A DNA stretch of 6,921 nt from Phycisphaerales bacterium UBA1845 (GTDB lineage: Bacteria; Planctomycetota; Phycisphaerae; UBA1845). The position numbers were made by a program, and so were the translations under genes. Shown in pieces: positions 6,801 to 6,921 of the stretch. Under the pieces are notes generated by a model. The model was not told where the DNA came from, did not search any database, and saw only the letters and a program-made list of their open reading frames with translations. The first letter of the stretch is position 1. The number at the start of each line of letters is the position of its first letter. The stretch is from positions 1 to 6,921 of the forward strand of contig DDIR01000138.1 of the NCBI GenBank assembly GCA_002338715.1, in the 5' to 3' direction.

Positions 6801-6921
6801 AACGACAGCGACAACGAACCCAACGCGACGCAACTGGCGCAGTATGAACTGGTCATCTGGTTCACCGGTGACGCATTCGGGTTTGGTTCGACCGCGACGG
6901 CTGGTCCGGGACCTGCCGGAG
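3870..6921 (+). CDS. large secreted subtilisin-family (S8) serine protease, multidomain, 3' end missing
   Basis: An open frame of 1017 codons without a stop that runs off the window. Residues 1-25 are a signal peptide ending VHA|D. Residues 39-261 are a long prodomain: a DYGTYVWMEL module, then two lobes (121-195 and 197-261) that each read as a strand, a helix with an ALGG/AAGL turn, and a second strand, like tandem protease-inhibitor-type propeptides. The catalytic domain (about 290-600) has Asp309 (NVDGG), His339 (DSHGTH), oxyanion Asn450 (MNGNGG) and nucleophile Ser528 (GTSMASPQVTGG). LSGNSWG (403-409) is the substrate-binding strand. Residues 610-740 match the KP-43-type beta domain (LVWTDAPG, WNNNLDL, NNTEGV). 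An Ig-like domain (742-846) and an Fn3-like domain (848-940) follow, then a new alpha/beta domain starting SILLVDDDD (from 944). Extracellular protein degradation is the likely role; the substrate is unknown. Confidence 0.95.
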   Translation, partial: MRTVKMTWMLSAVAGACLLGTQVHADDQKAEAPRHAVQVSPQAARALAAQGIAVESSTDYGTYVWMELTDAQRELVRKSGVDMQDHANAFRITLGEQTFDPIDGVPAVPSSLAAGRSDGPDLHLIQMTGPTKAGWVDELEAAGLKVVQYIHPYTYIVWGDLNARDAFATKSNVRWTGDFAPAYRLLPADRGRSGGREDVRVMTVRGADQRAIEAQILALGGKIDSTKEINSIYDITGVSIEGNKLEALAAIPGVYTIHTVPTDGGLRTEMASQVNVNNVNGSNQAFPGYQTWLNGVGVDGSGVIIANVDGGIYDTHPDLINRMLGCTGSTCGGSATDSHGTHTAAIMAGDGSSGTLDSFGFLRGMGVAPGANLVEQVYSPTFTQPNGMLTLMYDSYANGALLSGNSWGPAGTPRGYDDDTMQVDIGVRDSSTSTPGNQEFTYVLSFMNGNGGFQSQGTPDEAKNIFTIGSTKMQTSGGAQILDINDLSSNTAHGPALDGRLIPHMVAPGCYVDSPDSASGYGTKCGTSMASPQVTGGVAVFMEYYRSLPGYISDPSPALVKAAFLPVALDLAGFDDADGGTLGHRFDAKQGWGRMDLEAVIDPTETVRYFDNPMVFDNTGEEWNVVLSAEDPSKPLKMMLVWTDAPGHGLGGSTPAWNNNLDLIVESGASTFRGNNFDANGWSQSGGAADTQNNTEGVLIGPTATGAYTVRVVATNLTSDAIPGVGDATDQDFAFVCYNCAEEPGFTMSADPTSVDVCVPDDAQYNLDIGSILGFNNSIDLAATGNPAGTTVGFSVDPVTPGNSSVMTIGNTGAAAPGSYVINVTGTDSITPEVKNINVGLNVTTSVPGASSLTSPADGAINTAIAPMLEWTAAVQGVEYEVQVATDAGFSNIVYSNTLSDTSDTVGSPLNTLTTHYWRVRSTNICGTGGYSSTFSFTTSDVPSILLVDDDDNGPDNRPTYESVLNTLGVDFDVWDTNDSDNEPNATQLAQYELVIWFTGDAFGFGSTATAGPGPAG

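Overview
The window looks like a stretch of chromosome from a member of the Planctomycetota, probably near the Phycisphaerae. This is inferred from style: a paired dockerin-like motif of the form DxDGDGxxxxxDFAxF with flanking cysteines, large secreted multidomain enzymes, moderately high GC, and many loosely connected genes with clear ribosome binding sites. I ran no similarity search, so the lineage is an inference. All recognisable genes are on the plus strand. There is no sign of a mobile element, CRISPR array, tRNA or rRNA.

Layout. Positions 1-301 hold the C-terminal part of a classical short-chain dehydrogenase/reductase, followed by a weak terminator-like hairpin. Positions 456-1025 encode a four-helix membrane protein of a conserved but uncharacterised type. 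After an extended -10 promoter candidate at about 1047-1055 comes a tight two-gene unit. Its first gene (1112-2437) encodes a secreted protein with two N-terminal dockerin-type calcium loops and a C-terminal alpha/beta-hydrolase-like domain with a GYSHG nucleophile elbow. The second (2452-3306) encodes a secreted all-helical protein with a HEAT-like end. Positions 3307-3869 carry no confident gene, apart from a possible 44-residue ORF at 3628-3762 and two small inverted repeats.

The largest gene starts at 3870 and is still open at the window edge (at least 1017 codons). It encodes a secreted subtilisin-family (S8) protease. In order it has a signal peptide, a long prodomain with two similar-looking lobes, a catalytic domain with Asp309/His339/Asn450/Ser528, a KP-43-like beta domain, an Ig-like domain, a fibronectin-III-like domain, and the start of a further alpha/beta domain beginning ILLVDDDD.

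How they work together: three of the five main genes encode exported proteins, which suggests extracellular or cell-surface breakdown or remodelling of polymers. Only the 1112/2452 pair is convincingly co-transcribed. The SDR and the membrane protein appear to be separate housekeeping-type genes. No complete new defence or mobile system is visible. The least explained items are the dockerin-hydrolase/helical-protein pair and the architecture of the giant protease.
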